A DNA stretch of 64,000 nucleotides from Aerococcus kribbianus (lineage in GTDB: Bacteria; Bacillota; Bacilli; Lactobacillales; Aerococcaceae): contig NZ_JAPRFR010000001.1 in assembly GCF_026805545.1 (NCBI RefSeq), positions 620,001-684,000 on the forward strand, written 5' to 3'. Under the pieces are notes generated by a model that had not been told where the DNA came from, did no database searches, and saw only the letters and a list, made by a program, of their open reading frames with translations. The position numbers were made by a program, and so were the translations under genes. Shown piece after piece: positions 20,830 to 29,411 of this stretch. Position 1 is the first letter of the stretch. Each line of letters opens with the position of its first letter.

Positions 20830-20858
20830 ATTATAGGCAAATTCCCTGTCCTTGTCAA
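20830..20858 (-). promoter_or_regulatory. Consensus sigma-A promoter of the thiT riboswitch transcript
   Basis: TTGACA, exactly 17 bases, TATAAT on the minus strand: a perfect consensus. The -35 box lies only 3 bases after the pyrR stop. Start of transcription would be near 20823, ten bases before the riboswitch. Confidence 0.93.
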
Positions 20859-20861
20859 AAC

Positions 20862-21401
20862 TTATTCAGGCTTGTGTAAGACTACCCGATCTTCGCCATC
20901 AATTTCCTCTAAATGAACAGTAACCTTCTCATGACGAGAGGTGGGGATATTTTTGCCGATGATATCAGGACGAATCGGCAATTCACGGTGTCCCCGATCA
21001 ACTAATACCACCAAAGAAATACGTTGGGGACGACCATTATCCATAATAGCATCCATAGCTGCTCGGATAGTACGTCCTGTATAGAGAACATCATCCACGA
21101 GAAAAATATGCTTACCAGTAAAATCCTGACCAATGCTTTCATGGAGGGCTTGGCGGTCAGCCATCTGCACGACTTGGTCATCACGGTAGGCTTTAGTTTC
21201 TAGTTCGACAAAGGGTACTTCCACTCCTTCTAATTCCTTGATACGATCAACCATTCGTTGCCCTAACCAAGCGCCACGCGTTTTAATCCCCACAATAACG
21301 ATATCGTGAATGCCTTTATTCCGTTCAATCAATTCATATGTCATCCGGGTCAAGGCTCGTTTCATGGCCGCTTTGTCAACAATTTCTACACTCTGTTCCA
21401 T
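20862..21401 (-). CDS. pyrR: PyrR: pyr mRNA-binding attenuator / uracil phosphoribosyltransferase
   Basis: Binds pyr leader RNA in response to UMP/UTP and has weak UPRT activity. The 179 residues contain the N-terminal RALTRMTYELIERNKG, the GIKTRG motif and the PRPP loop HIFLVDDVLYTGRTIRAAMD. ATG 21401 follows AAAAGGATG; an ATG three codons upstream overlaps that site. No pyr biosynthetic gene and no pyr leader hairpin is visible nearby, so here PyrR acts in trans on targets elsewhere. Confidence 0.95.
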   Translation of the reverse strand: MEQSVEIVDKAAMKRALTRMTYELIERNKGIHDIVIVGIKTRGAWLGQRMVDRIKELEGVEVPFVELETKAYRDDQVVQMADRQALHESIGQDFTGKHIFLVDDVLYTGRTIRAAMDAIMDNGRPQRISLVVLVDRGHRELPIRPDIIGKNIPTSRHEKVTVHLEEIDGEDRVVLHKPE

Positions 21402-21431
21402 TAGACACATCCTTTTCCTGACTTTTTCTTT

Positions 21432-21460
21432 ATTCTAATGAATGCTAGGCTTTTTCGCAA
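21432..21460 (-). promoter_or_regulatory. Promoter of pyrR
   Basis: TTGCGA, 17 bases, TAGAAT on the minus strand, about 30 bases upstream of the ATG. Confidence 0.7.
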
Positions 21461-21476
21461 GAATCTAGCCAAAATA

Positions 21477-21485
21477 TGTTATGAT
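21477..21485 (+). promoter_or_regulatory. Promoter of the mvaA unit, TG-extended -10
   Basis: TGTTATGAT 23 bases before the start of the 118-residue gene. It is divergent from the pyrR promoter. Confidence 0.5.
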
Positions 21486-21508
21486 TTTAGTAAAAGGAGA
21501 GACAAAAA

Positions 21509-21865
21509 ATGAAAGTAAACATCAGCCAAACTGCCATAGACCAGCTTCAATCTCTACATTTGTTTTCTAACCTTTGTTTAACGACTAGTCAAAACTTAAG
21601 CCCTGAAAACTCTGGGCCAAACCACCTAATTTTAATAGGCAATGTTAGTGATTTCACTCCCTATGATCAGACGATTAACTCGCATGTTGGTAAAATCCAC
21701 CTAAACTCTGATAGTTTACGTATCTTAGCCCATGACAATGAAATCGATTATGATCATTACCGCCAGGCCTTCATACTTTTGGTGGATGGCCAATTAGTCG
21801 AAGATAACATCCAAGTCCTTGATGCCAGCCTTAACACCAGCCCTAGAAAGGATACTAGCCTATGA
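21509..21865 (+). CDS. Unassigned 118-residue protein upstream of mvaA
   Basis: A small soluble protein beginning MKVNISQTAIDQLQSLHLF. I do not recognise it with confidence. The opening pattern (short beta strand, TAIDQL helix) and the later IDYDHYRQAFILLVDGQLV recall the HesB/IscA-like fold of small Firmicutes proteins, but no conserved cysteine cluster exists (one Cys only). AAAAGGAGAGAC precedes the ATG. Its stop overlaps the mvaA start by four bases (ATGA), so the two genes are translationally coupled and likely expressed together. Confidence 0.7.
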   Translation: MKVNISQTAIDQLQSLHLFSNLCLTTSQNLSPENSGPNHLILIGNVSDFTPYDQTINSHVGKIHLNSDSLRILAHDNEIDYDHYRQAFILLVDGQLVEDNIQVLDASLNTSPRKDTSL

Positions 21866-23187
21866 CCGCTAACCACTGGCAAGGCTTCTACAAGCTAAGC
21901 CGACAAGAGCGCATCCAACACTTGTTGGACCAAAAAATTATCAACCAAGACCAAGCCCAAAATTTACAGAACGGCCTAGGTCTTGACCCCCAAACCGCAG
22001 ATGACATGGTAGAAAATCTTATTGGAACCTATCAATTGCCTTTTGCCTTGGTAATGAACTATCAAATTAACTCTAGAGATTTTCTTATACCGATAGCAAC
22101 AGAGGAACCTTCCGTTGTTGCTGCTGCTTCTTATGCAGGAAAATTAGCTAAAGCCGGTGGTGGCTTCACTTCCCACGTAATAAAGCGGCTTATGACGGGT
22201 GAAATCGCAATCTTAAACGTTAAAGATCAAGAGGCTGCTGACCAACTCGCCCAAAACATTGACCAATCTGCTGAGGAAATTATCAATATAGCCAACCAAG
22301 CATATCCTTCTATCGTGAAACGAGGTGGTGGTTGTCAAAAAGTTTCTACCCATTACTATGCTGCCACTGAAGTAAACGAAGCTTTTTTTGTTGTCTATCT
22401 TCATATCGATAGCCAAGAAGCGATGGGTGCTAACATGATGAATACCATGTTAGAAGCTGTTAAAAATTCCTTCAACCAAGAGTTTGCTCAGCAGGAAGTC
22501 GATTATCATGCCTTTATGGCTATCCTCTCCAACCATAGCACTAATTGCTTGGTGACTAGTCAATGCCAGATTCCTGCCCAAGCCTTAGACCGCCCTGGAC
22601 ATGATGGTCGGCTGGTTGCCAAAGCTATCGCCCAAGCCTCCCAACTCGCTCAAGTTGATCCCTACCGAGCTGCTACGCATAACAAAGGGATTATGAACGG
22701 TATCGATGGCCTGGTGATTGCTAGCGGCAATGATTGGCGGGCCATTGAAGCCGCTTGTCATTCATATGCTAGTCGCGACGGTCATTACCGAGGACTCAGT
22801 CATTGGACCTATGATTCCTTTAACGAAAAATTACATGGTGAAATGACGCTTCCTCTTCCCTTAGCTAGTGTTGGAGGATCTATTGGAATTCATCCTAATG
22901 CCCAATTAGCTCATCAGTTGATGGGACATCCTGATGCCAAAACATTAATGACCATTGCAGCCTCTCTAGGTCTAGGTCAAAATCTGGCCGCCTTACGTGC
23001 CTTAGTATCAGAAGGTATCCAAGAAGGTCATATGCAGCTCCAGGCCAAGTCTCTAGCCATGCAAGCTGGAGCGCATAGCAATGAACTTTCTGGTGTGATT
23101 GCAATTTTAGAAACTATGCCCCACCTTAACCAAAGCAGTGCCAGAGAAGCTATAAAGCAATATCGCCTACAAAATAGCAACCATTAG
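21862..23187 (+). CDS. mvaA: Hydroxymethylglutaryl-CoA reductase, class II
   Basis: Forms mevalonate from HMG-CoA for isoprenoid synthesis (undecaprenol, quinone side chains). The 441 residues carry the class II signatures: ENLIGTY (substrate loop), EEPSVVAAASYAGK with the catalytic Glu near 82, EAMGANMMNT (nucleotide-binding stretch), THNKGIMNG (Lys), ASGNDWRAIEA (Asp) and the C-terminal AGAHSNELSG with the catalytic His. It starts within the stop of the preceding small gene. mvaS lies 0.9 kb away on the opposite strand. Confidence 0.96.
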   Translation: MTANHWQGFYKLSRQERIQHLLDQKIINQDQAQNLQNGLGLDPQTADDMVENLIGTYQLPFALVMNYQINSRDFLIPIATEEPSVVAAASYAGKLAKAGGGFTSHVIKRLMTGEIAILNVKDQEAADQLAQNIDQSAEEIINIANQAYPSIVKRGGGCQKVSTHYYAATEVNEAFFVVYLHIDSQEAMGANMMNTMLEAVKNSFNQEFAQQEVDYHAFMAILSNHSTNCLVTSQCQIPAQALDRPGHDGRLVAKAIAQASQLAQVDPYRAATHNKGIMNGIDGLVIASGNDWRAIEAACHSYASRDGHYRGLSHWTYDSFNEKLHGEMTLPLPLASVGGSIGIHPNAQLAHQLMGHPDAKTLMTIAASLGLGQNLAALRALVSEGIQEGHMQLQAKSLAMQAGAHSNELSGVIAILETMPHLNQSSAREAIKQYRLQNSNH

Positions 23188-23244
23188 CATTCATCCCCTA
23201 ATCCATCTCTTGCATTTTTTATAATTTAGCAGGAGAATAAAGAT

Positions 23245-23291
23245 TGGAGCTCAAAGTGATATCATCTATTGAGCCTTAGTTTTTATTTTAG
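23245..23291 (+). terminator. Probable terminator after mvaA
   Basis: Imperfect hairpin with arms GCTCAA / TTGAGC and an inner TGAT / ATCA step, followed by TTTTTATTTT. It is weaker than the others in the window and part of the T tract overlaps the leader of the next gene. Confidence 0.45.
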
Positions 23292-23296
23292 GAGGA

Positions 23297-23956
23297 ATGA
23301 CTGTGACACGAAGAGAGTATTGGAGACGAACTGGATTATTTCTAGTTGGCTTGTTAATTATGAGTATTGGCGTGGCAATGACCAAGCACGCTAGCTTGGG
23401 AGTAACCCCAATTTCATCAATGGCCAATGTTTTCAGTGAACGCTTCCCACAACTTAGCTTAGGTAATTATTTAGTGATTTGGAATTTGATCTTAATCCTA
23501 GGTCAAATTTTTATTTTAAAAAATGAATTCCATTGGCGAGAATGGATTCAGTTACCTATTTCCTTTTTATTTGGCTTTTTTACTGACTTGGGAATGTCCC
23601 TGGTAGGTGGCATCCATTTAAATTCTTACTGGGCTTGCTTACTATTTCTTGCTCTAGCGACTCTCGTTTTAGCTTTGGGAGTAACCTTAACTGTCATTGC
23701 TGATATTTTCTTAAATTCAGCAGAGGCCTTCGTTCGTGCTGTGACAATGAAATCAAAACGTAATTTTGGTCAATGCAAGATAATTTTCGATATCTCTTGT
23801 GTTATCTTATCCATGGCCTGTTCCTTAGTTTTCTTTTCTGGCCATATTATCGGGACACGAGAAGGAACCCTTATTTCCGCTATTTTTACTGGCTACTTAG
23901 TGAACCGCTATGTTAATTATATTGGTCAACCCTTAGCGCACTGGCTAAAAAAATAA
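23297..23956 (+). CDS. YczE/YyaS-type integral membrane protein
   Basis: A 219-residue membrane protein with five or six hydrophobic segments and the family start RRTGLFLVGLLIMSIGVAM followed by GVTPISSMANV. The function is not established; members often sit beside regulators or secondary-metabolite genes. AGGAGGAATGACTGTG gives a possible ATG (23297) or GTG (23303) start. It lies between the mevalonate genes but nothing visible ties it to that pathway. Confidence 0.8.
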   Translation: MTVTRREYWRRTGLFLVGLLIMSIGVAMTKHASLGVTPISSMANVFSERFPQLSLGNYLVIWNLILILGQIFILKNEFHWREWIQLPISFLFGFFTDLGMSLVGGIHLNSYWACLLFLALATLVLALGVTLTVIADIFLNSAEAFVRAVTMKSKRNFGQCKIIFDISCVILSMACSLVFFSGHIIGTREGTLISAIFTGYLVNRYVNYIGQPLAHWLKK

Positions 23957-23981
23957 TAGTTTTAGATAAAGTTTTCTATCA

Positions 23982-24020
23982 CAAAAAAGCAGACCCAAAA
24001 GTAGCGGGTCTGCTTTTTGT
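23982..24020. terminator. Bidirectional terminator yczE-like gene / mvaS
   Basis: Stem AAAAAGCAGACCC / GGGTCTGCTTTTT with a nine-base loop, T runs on both strands. It serves the convergent genes. Confidence 0.93.
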
Positions 24021-24065
24021 TATCGTAAAAATTCTGCTTTACTTGCGGTGCGATTTATAATCCAC

Positions 24066-25241
24066 TTAGTTATTATCTTGGCGTCTGCTATAGAGACGTT
24101 TGTGTTGATCTAGACCTACTAATTGGAAGGCCACATCTGCCTCAGCCGCCAATTCTTGTTTAGATCCATCCACATTTAAGGTTTGGCTGAACATGGTCTC
24201 ATAGTCAGCCACCGAAAGTCGGTTTCGATTGGCTAGCATCGCTTCATGGTCGGCTTTAGCTAAGTGGTCTTGATAACCAGGCATTAATGTTAGGGAGTAA
24301 AACTCTGCCACTGCGCCTGATCCATAGCTATAAAGGCCAATACGATCACCCGCCTGTAACTGGCTATCTTGATCTAATAAGCTAAGTAAGCTCAAGTATA
24401 GTGACCCAGTATAGATATTACCAACATAACGATTATAATAACGAGAATTTTCAAAATGTGCTTGTAAGCTCTCTGCTTGGTCATCCGTGGCTTCAGGTAA
24501 TAGTTGGCGCAAAGCTTTTAAGCCCATTTTAGTATAAGGCAAGTGGAAACAAACAGCTTGTAAATCCTCTAATGCCAACTGATTCTTTTCCTTGAAAGCT
24601 TGCCATACTTTATCTAAATAGTCTAAATACTTCACGGTTGAATAATGACCATCAACCTTGGCAGTGTCAGAGTAATTTGGCCGCCAAAAGTCCATAATAT
24701 CACCGGTATAGTAAACGGCATCGTCATTAATCTGAGCAATGCGAGGATTAGTAGTGATTAGCAAGGCCACTGCACCAGCACCTTGGGTAGACTCTCCTGA
24801 GGACTCTAAACCATAGCGGGCAATATCAGAGGCAATAACTAAGGCCTTGCTCTCAGGATGACGGGCCACATGATTAACCGCTGACTGGAGTCCTGCTGTC
24901 GCCCCATAGCAAGCTTCCTTCATCTCAATACAACGCGCATAAGGATTAATATCTAATAAATCATGGACATAAATAGCAGCTGCCTTAGATTGATCAATAC
25001 CGCTTTCAGTTCCGACAATCACATAATCAATAGCCATCTTATCTTCATCAGTCAATATGTCTTGCGCAGCATTACAAGCCATTGTTACAGGATCTTGGCT
25101 AATTGGGGGGACAGCCATCTTACTTTGACCGAGCCCTTGTAAAAACTTACCTGGCTCAACACCACGTGCTTCGGCCAATTCAGCCATATCTACATAATAA
25201 CTAGGTGTATAAAAGCCTATCTTGTCAATCCCTATTTCCAT
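24066..25241 (-). CDS. mvaS: Hydroxymethylglutaryl-CoA synthase
   Basis: Condenses acetoacetyl-CoA with acetyl-CoA to HMG-CoA, the first committed mevalonate step. In 391 residues the catalytic triad sits at the positions known from Staphylococcus aureus MvaS: Glu79 in GTESGIDQSKA, Cys111 in KEACYGATAG and His233 in CFHLPYTKMG. CAGGAGGTTGAGTA precedes the ATG. A possible promoter (TTTACT, 18 bases, GATAAA) lies just upstream. Confidence 0.97.
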   Translation of the reverse strand: MEIGIDKIGFYTPSYYVDMAELAEARGVEPGKFLQGLGQSKMAVPPISQDPVTMACNAAQDILTDEDKMAIDYVIVGTESGIDQSKAAAIYVHDLLDINPYARCIEMKEACYGATAGLQSAVNHVARHPESKALVIASDIARYGLESSGESTQGAGAVALLITTNPRIAQINDDAVYYTGDIMDFWRPNYSDTAKVDGHYSTVKYLDYLDKVWQAFKEKNQLALEDLQAVCFHLPYTKMGLKALRQLLPEATDDQAESLQAHFENSRYYNRYVGNIYTGSLYLSLLSLLDQDSQLQAGDRIGLYSYGSGAVAEFYSLTLMPGYQDHLAKADHEAMLANRNRLSVADYETMFSQTLNVDGSKQELAAEADVAFQLVGLDQHKRLYSRRQDNN

Positions 25242-25370
25242 TACTCAACCTCCTGAACTTTTTTGCATCAAAGTTAATTTTATCACAGGCCAAGCTTATC
25301 CAAGTAAAGTCTTGCTTAAAGTTAAGTGAAACTTAAGAAATGGCATCAAAGAAGCATCACTTTAAATAAA

Positions 25371-25411
25371 GGAAAAGGTGTCAGCATTTAAAACAGATGC
25401 CAACACCTTTA
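25371..25411 (-). terminator. Terminator of the hexuronate operon
   Basis: 13-bp stem AAAGGTGTTGGCA / TGCTGACACCTTT with two G-T pairs; on the minus strand a TTTTCCTTTATTT tract follows. Confidence 0.65.
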
Positions 25412-25446
25412 TTAATTAGTTTTAAAGTTAGCTATTTCAAGAAAAA

Positions 25447-26859
25447 CTATTTAGCAAAGTTGAAATATTCAACTGCATTATCGTAAGAAACATTCTTGAT
25501 TAATTTTTCTAACAAGGCTTGGTCATTAGGGATTTCACCTTGTTCCACTAGACCACCGATATAGTCACAGAATAAACGACGGAAGTATTCGTGACGAGTG
25601 TAGGAAATGAATGAACGTGAGTCAGTCAACATTCCCACAAAATTCATCAATAGACCCGCTTCAGCTAGGGCTTTGAATTGTTTCAACATACCATACTTGG
25701 TATCGTTGAACCACCAACCAGAACCTAATTGAACTTTAGATTTAATGCCTTGATCATTGCCTTGGAAGTTAGCGGCCGCTGTACCAGCAATGTCGAAATA
25801 GCCTGGGTTCAATGGGTAAAGAATTAACTTAGGTAAGTGGTTAGTCTTATCCATTTCGTTAATTAAACCATTTAAGTTTTCTGCAACATTAGTTTGGTCA
25901 TTAATAGAATCTAACCCAGCGTCTGGACCGATTTCTTTAAATAAACGTTCTTGGTTGTTACGAATAGCACCGAAGTGGATTTGCATTATAAAGTCATTTT
26001 CCGTATAAATACGACCTAATTCACGAATTAAGGCTGTTTGAAATTGACCGTATTCGTCTTCAGAAACAGCCTCACCTTTCGCTGCTTTTTGGAAGATGGC
26101 TTCAGCTTCGTCATCTGTTACTGGACGGAAAACAAGTTTACCTAAACCATGGTCAGAAACATTAGCTCCGTGATCCTTAAAGAATTTCACGCGATCTTCT
26201 AGGGACTCAACCAATTTGGCAAAAGAATCAATTTTAATCCCATTGGCTTTTTCCATCTTAGGCAAGAAGTCAACAAATTTTTGTTCACCTACTGCAAAGG
26301 CTTCATCAGGACGGAAGCTTGGTGCCACTACTACATCAAAACTATCATCTTCAGCAATTTGTTTGTGGTATTCTAAGCTGTCATATGGGTTATCGGTGGT
26401 TCCAATAAATTTCACATTAGAGCCTTCGATGAACTTACGAGCAGTTAAGTGTTCATCTTTTAATTTAGCATTTAATTGGTCATATATTTCTTCCCAATTG
26501 TCGCCGTTCAATAATTCATCAATGCCGAAGAAACGTTTCAATTCTAAGGCTGTCCAATGGTAAAGCGGGTTTCCGATTGTATTTGGTACTGTTTCTGCCC
26601 AAGCTTGGAATTTTTCCTTGGCAGAAGCATCGCCAGTGATATATTTTTCTTCAATTCCCATAGCACGTTCAGCACGCCATTTATAATGGTCACCACCAAG
26701 CCACAATTCAGTGATATCTGAAAATTCGTGGTCTTCAGCAATTTGTTGTGGGCTTAGGTGGCAGTGATAATCAAAGATTGGCATATCTTTGGCGTAGTCA
26801 TGATAGAGTTGTTTAGCAGTTTCAGTTTGTAACATAAAGTCATCAGTAATAAAAGACAT
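25447..26859 (-). CDS. uxaC: Glucuronate / galacturonate isomerase
   Basis: Converts D-glucuronate to D-fructuronate (or galacturonate to tagaturonate). The 470 residues begin with the metal motif FDYHCHLSPQQIAED and contain the family regions GNPLYHWTALELKRFFGI, MQIHFGAIRNNQERLF and GMLTDSRSFISYTRHEYFRR. AAAGGAGAATTTT precedes the ATG. It is the last gene of the uxuA-SDR-HAD-eda-uxaC unit, although it performs the first step of the path. Confidence 0.97.
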   Translation of the reverse strand: MSFITDDFMLQTETAKQLYHDYAKDMPIFDYHCHLSPQQIAEDHEFSDITELWLGGDHYKWRAERAMGIEEKYITGDASAKEKFQAWAETVPNTIGNPLYHWTALELKRFFGIDELLNGDNWEEIYDQLNAKLKDEHLTARKFIEGSNVKFIGTTDNPYDSLEYHKQIAEDDSFDVVVAPSFRPDEAFAVGEQKFVDFLPKMEKANGIKIDSFAKLVESLEDRVKFFKDHGANVSDHGLGKLVFRPVTDDEAEAIFQKAAKGEAVSEDEYGQFQTALIRELGRIYTENDFIMQIHFGAIRNNQERLFKEIGPDAGLDSINDQTNVAENLNGLINEMDKTNHLPKLILYPLNPGYFDIAGTAAANFQGNDQGIKSKVQLGSGWWFNDTKYGMLKQFKALAEAGLLMNFVGMLTDSRSFISYTRHEYFRRLFCDYIGGLVEQGEIPNDQALLEKLIKNVSYDNAVEYFNFAK

Positions 26860-26908
26860 AAAATTCTCCTTTTCCTAATTTGGGTCGAGAGCTTTGGAAT
26901 CAAAGACC

Positions 26909-27550
26909 TTATTTAAGGTTTTTTAATTTGTCTGCGAATTTTTGAGCTTCTTCACGAACAGAGTCTGGTCCTTCATTTTTGTAACGTTTCGTTAAGGCAG
27001 AACCAATACCTACTGCCCAAGCGCCTTTTTCGATCCATTCACCCATGTTGTCAAGGTTAACGCCACCTGAAGGCATGATTTCAACTTGTGGTAGCGGGCC
27101 ATGGACGTCTTTGATGAAGCTAGTACCCAATAAACCACCTGGGAAAGCTTTAACAATTTCGCAACCAGCTTTTAAAGCATTTTGAACTTCTGTCACAGAG
27201 CCACAACCTGGAAGGTAAGGAACTGTATATAAGTTACAAATTTCGGCAATTTCAGGTACCCATGTTGGAGATACAATAAATTCAGCACCATTTAAAATGG
27301 CAATACGAGCGGTAATAGCATCAAGAACGGTACCAGCACCAACTACCATATCAGTGTCTTTAAATTCTTTGGCTAAACGCGCAATCACACGCTCAGCGCC
27401 TGGTGTTGAGAAGGTTACCTCTGCATTTTTAACGCCACCTTCGTAAGCAGCCTTAGAAATTTCATAACCAGCTTCTTCAGAGTCCCCACGCACCACTGCG
27501 AAGAGATAATTTTTTTGCATTTGTACTACTGATTCTGCTTTATTTGCCAT
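26909..27550 (-). CDS. eda: 2-keto-3-deoxy-6-phosphogluconate aldolase
   Basis: Class I aldolase that splits KDPG into pyruvate and glyceraldehyde 3-phosphate. The 213 residues fold as the KDPG aldolase TIM barrel: NAEVTFSTPGAERVI (catalytic Glu), VVGAGTVLD, FIVSPTWVPEI and GCEIVKAFPGG, where the Lys is the Schiff-base residue. MPSGGVNLDNMGEW forms the phosphate loop. GAAGGAGATTATATCG precedes the ATG. It follows the HAD gene by 21 bases. Confidence 0.94.
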   Translation of the reverse strand: MANKAESVVQMQKNYLFAVVRGDSEEAGYEISKAAYEGGVKNAEVTFSTPGAERVIARLAKEFKDTDMVVGAGTVLDAITARIAILNGAEFIVSPTWVPEIAEICNLYTVPYLPGCGSVTEVQNALKAGCEIVKAFPGGLLGTSFIKDVHGPLPQVEIMPSGGVNLDNMGEWIEKGAWAVGIGSALTKRYKNEGPDSVREEAQKFADKLKNLK

Positions 27551-27571
27551 CGATATAATCTCCTTCTCTAA

Positions 27572-28420
27572 TTAAAAGTTTGCTAATAAATCATTGTAAG
27601 CCTGGATGAGACCATCTTCGTAGTCGCCACCGTATTCACCTGCTTGGAACTTAGCTAGGGCTTCATTTTTGAAACGTTCCCAAGAAGCTTTTTCATCATC
27701 AGGCATAATTGGATAGTAATGTACCCCGTTGTTTTGCGCCGCCTTCAAATCCCCAGGTGCGTCTCCAACCATAAGGACATTATCCTTGTCATAGCCTGCT
27801 TCTAATAATTTAGCAATGGCTACTTGCTTAGGTCCAACTTCTTGGCCACAAACCACATCAACATAGGTCATTAAGCCATGACGGTTCCACTCAGAGTCTA
27901 AGGCTTCTCCATTGGCTGATGAAACAATAGCAACATCTCCAGTTTCTTGGGCTTGGGCCAAGCCTTCCTTAGCCCCTGGGAATGGTTTATCACGACCAGT
28001 AAGTTCTTCATGAATCCCTTTGTTTACACGGTAAGACCAGTCTAGGGCCTTTTGTAGGGAGTCATCATCATTGCCTGCTTCGATATAAGCTTCTAAGGCA
28101 CCATTTGATAACGAGTCAGTGGTGTCTGCCCATTCTGCTAAGGCAGTAATATCGATCAACTCTTCACCAGCTGCTTGAGCGTTTTGCAAGCAGATTACTA
28201 GGGCAGTAAAACGGTTAACTCCCCGAGTCGTTGAAAACAAGTTGACATGGTTCCAATCTTCTTGGAAGGCTTCTTTATTTTGGATACCAAAGACTTCAGC
28301 AGCAATTGGACCAAAGAATTCGTAATGTTTCACATTCATAGTGTCCATGGCACAGCCATCAGAGTCAACACAGATTAGTAGGTCGTTTTCTTTGGTAAAT
28401 TCATTAATTGTTTTAGACAT
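27572..28420 (-). CDS. HAD family hydrolase in the hexuronate operon
   Basis: Haloacid-dehalogenase-type phosphatase of 282 residues. Motif I is seen as LICVDSDGCAMDTM (DxDG type, so Asp nucleophile and general acid are both present), motif II as VAIVSSANGE, the Lys of motif III near GPKQVAIAK and motif IV as VLMVGDAPGDLKAA. The large insert after motif I is a C1 cap (alpha-helical). Substrate unknown; its place in the operon suggests a sugar phosphate or a repair role. AAGGAGGATTAA precedes the ATG. A strong hairpin lies just upstream of its ribosome site. Confidence 0.88.
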   Translation of the reverse strand: MSKTINEFTKENDLLICVDSDGCAMDTMNVKHYEFFGPIAAEVFGIQNKEAFQEDWNHVNLFSTTRGVNRFTALVICLQNAQAAGEELIDITALAEWADTTDSLSNGALEAYIEAGNDDDSLQKALDWSYRVNKGIHEELTGRDKPFPGAKEGLAQAQETGDVAIVSSANGEALDSEWNRHGLMTYVDVVCGQEVGPKQVAIAKLLEAGYDKDNVLMVGDAPGDLKAAQNNGVHYYPIMPDDEKASWERFKNEALAKFQAGEYGGDYEDGLIQAYNDLLANF

Positions 28421-28440
28421 TTAATCCTCCTTGGATAGAT

Positions 28441-28484
28441 AAAAAGGGACCCTGACAAAAGTATTCAATTGTCATGGTCCCTAT
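28441..28484 (-). terminator. Strong internal hairpin between the SDR and HAD genes
   Basis: Minus-strand stem AGGGACC-A-TGACAA / TTGTCA-G-GGTCCCT followed by TTTTTATC. It has the form of an intrinsic terminator but lies 21 bases before the HAD start codon and inside the operon, with no room for a promoter after it. It would make HAD, eda and uxaC depend on read-through, or it could be a processing or stabilising hairpin. Confidence 0.8.
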
Positions 28485-28523
28485 ACTTTAGCATTGAGGC
28501 TAATAATTACTGACTAACGGTGA

Positions 28524-29369
28524 TTAAACACCTGAGTAGGCGTTGAATCCACCATCGATTGGCAATACTACACCATTTACAAAGCTAGCAGCTTCTTCTG
28601 AAGTCAAGTAGAATACCCCGCCAATTAATTCTTCAGCTTTACCAAAGCGTCCCATTGGTGTATTAGTGATGATTTTTTCACCACGAGGTTTTAATGTCTC
28701 ATGGTCAGCTTCAAACATTAAGTCAATGTTTTGGTTAGATACTAAGAATCCTGGTGCAATAGCATTTACTCGTAAACCTGCATGTGAGAAGTGAACCGCT
28801 AACCATTCAGTGAAGTTAGAGATAGCAGCTTTGGCACCTGAATAAGCAGGGATCTTAGTTAATGGTGTAAATCCGTTCATTGAAGAAACATTTAAGATGT
28901 TAGCTCCTTCACGGCCTACCATATCTTTCGCAAAAACTTGTGTAGGTAATAAAGTACCTAAGAAGTTTAAGTTGAAAACAAACTCAATTCCTGATTGGTC
29001 AAGATCAAAGAAAGATTTTGTATCTGCATCTAAGTCATTGCTGTGGAATTCGTTGTCAGTCGTTGCTTTTGGACTGTTACCACCAGCACCGTTGACCAAA
29101 ATATCCACTTGACCAAGGTCAGAATAAACTTGGTCACGAACAGCTTCTAGAGCTTCTTTGTCTAAAACATTAGCTTTGTAAGCCTTCGCTTTACCTTTAC
29201 CTAAGGCATTAATTTCGTCTGCTTTAGCTTGAGCTGCTTCTTCGTTTAAGTCAAGTAGGGCAACAGCAGCACCTGCTTTGGCATATTCTTCAGCAAATTT
29301 ACCAATCAATACACCACCAGCACCAGTTAATACAACGACTTTATCTGAAAAATCATAACTTACACTCAT
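28524..29369 (-). CDS. SDR-family oxidoreductase, probable D-mannonate oxidoreductase (fructuronate reductase)
   Basis: NAD(P)-dependent short-chain dehydrogenase of 281 residues: cofactor motif VVLTGAGGVLIGKFA, VDILVNGAGGNSPKATTD, catalytic Ser in NVSSMNG and Tyr-Lys in IPAYSGAKAAIS, C-terminal PIDGGFNAYSG. Its position after uxuA and this sequence type match the SDR fructuronate reductases that replace the classical UxuB in many Firmicutes. The exact substrate is inferred from context. AGAGGGATAATTC precedes the ATG. Confidence 0.88.
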   Translation of the reverse strand: MSVSYDFSDKVVVLTGAGGVLIGKFAEEYAKAGAAVALLDLNEEAAQAKADEINALGKGKAKAYKANVLDKEALEAVRDQVYSDLGQVDILVNGAGGNSPKATTDNEFHSNDLDADTKSFFDLDQSGIEFVFNLNFLGTLLPTQVFAKDMVGREGANILNVSSMNGFTPLTKIPAYSGAKAAISNFTEWLAVHFSHAGLRVNAIAPGFLVSNQNIDLMFEADHETLKPRGEKIITNTPMGRFGKAEELIGGVFYLTSEEAASFVNGVVLPIDGGFNAYSGV

Positions 29370-29411
29370 GAATTATCCCTCTTTCTGTCAATTAATACAT
29401 GTTATTAGTTG

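Noticed and set aside
20862..21401. pyr attenuator (PyrR-binding leader) before pyrR or thiT
   Set aside because: The pyrR leader is only about 30 bases and the RNA before thiT is a TPP aptamer. No anti-antiterminator motif was seen.
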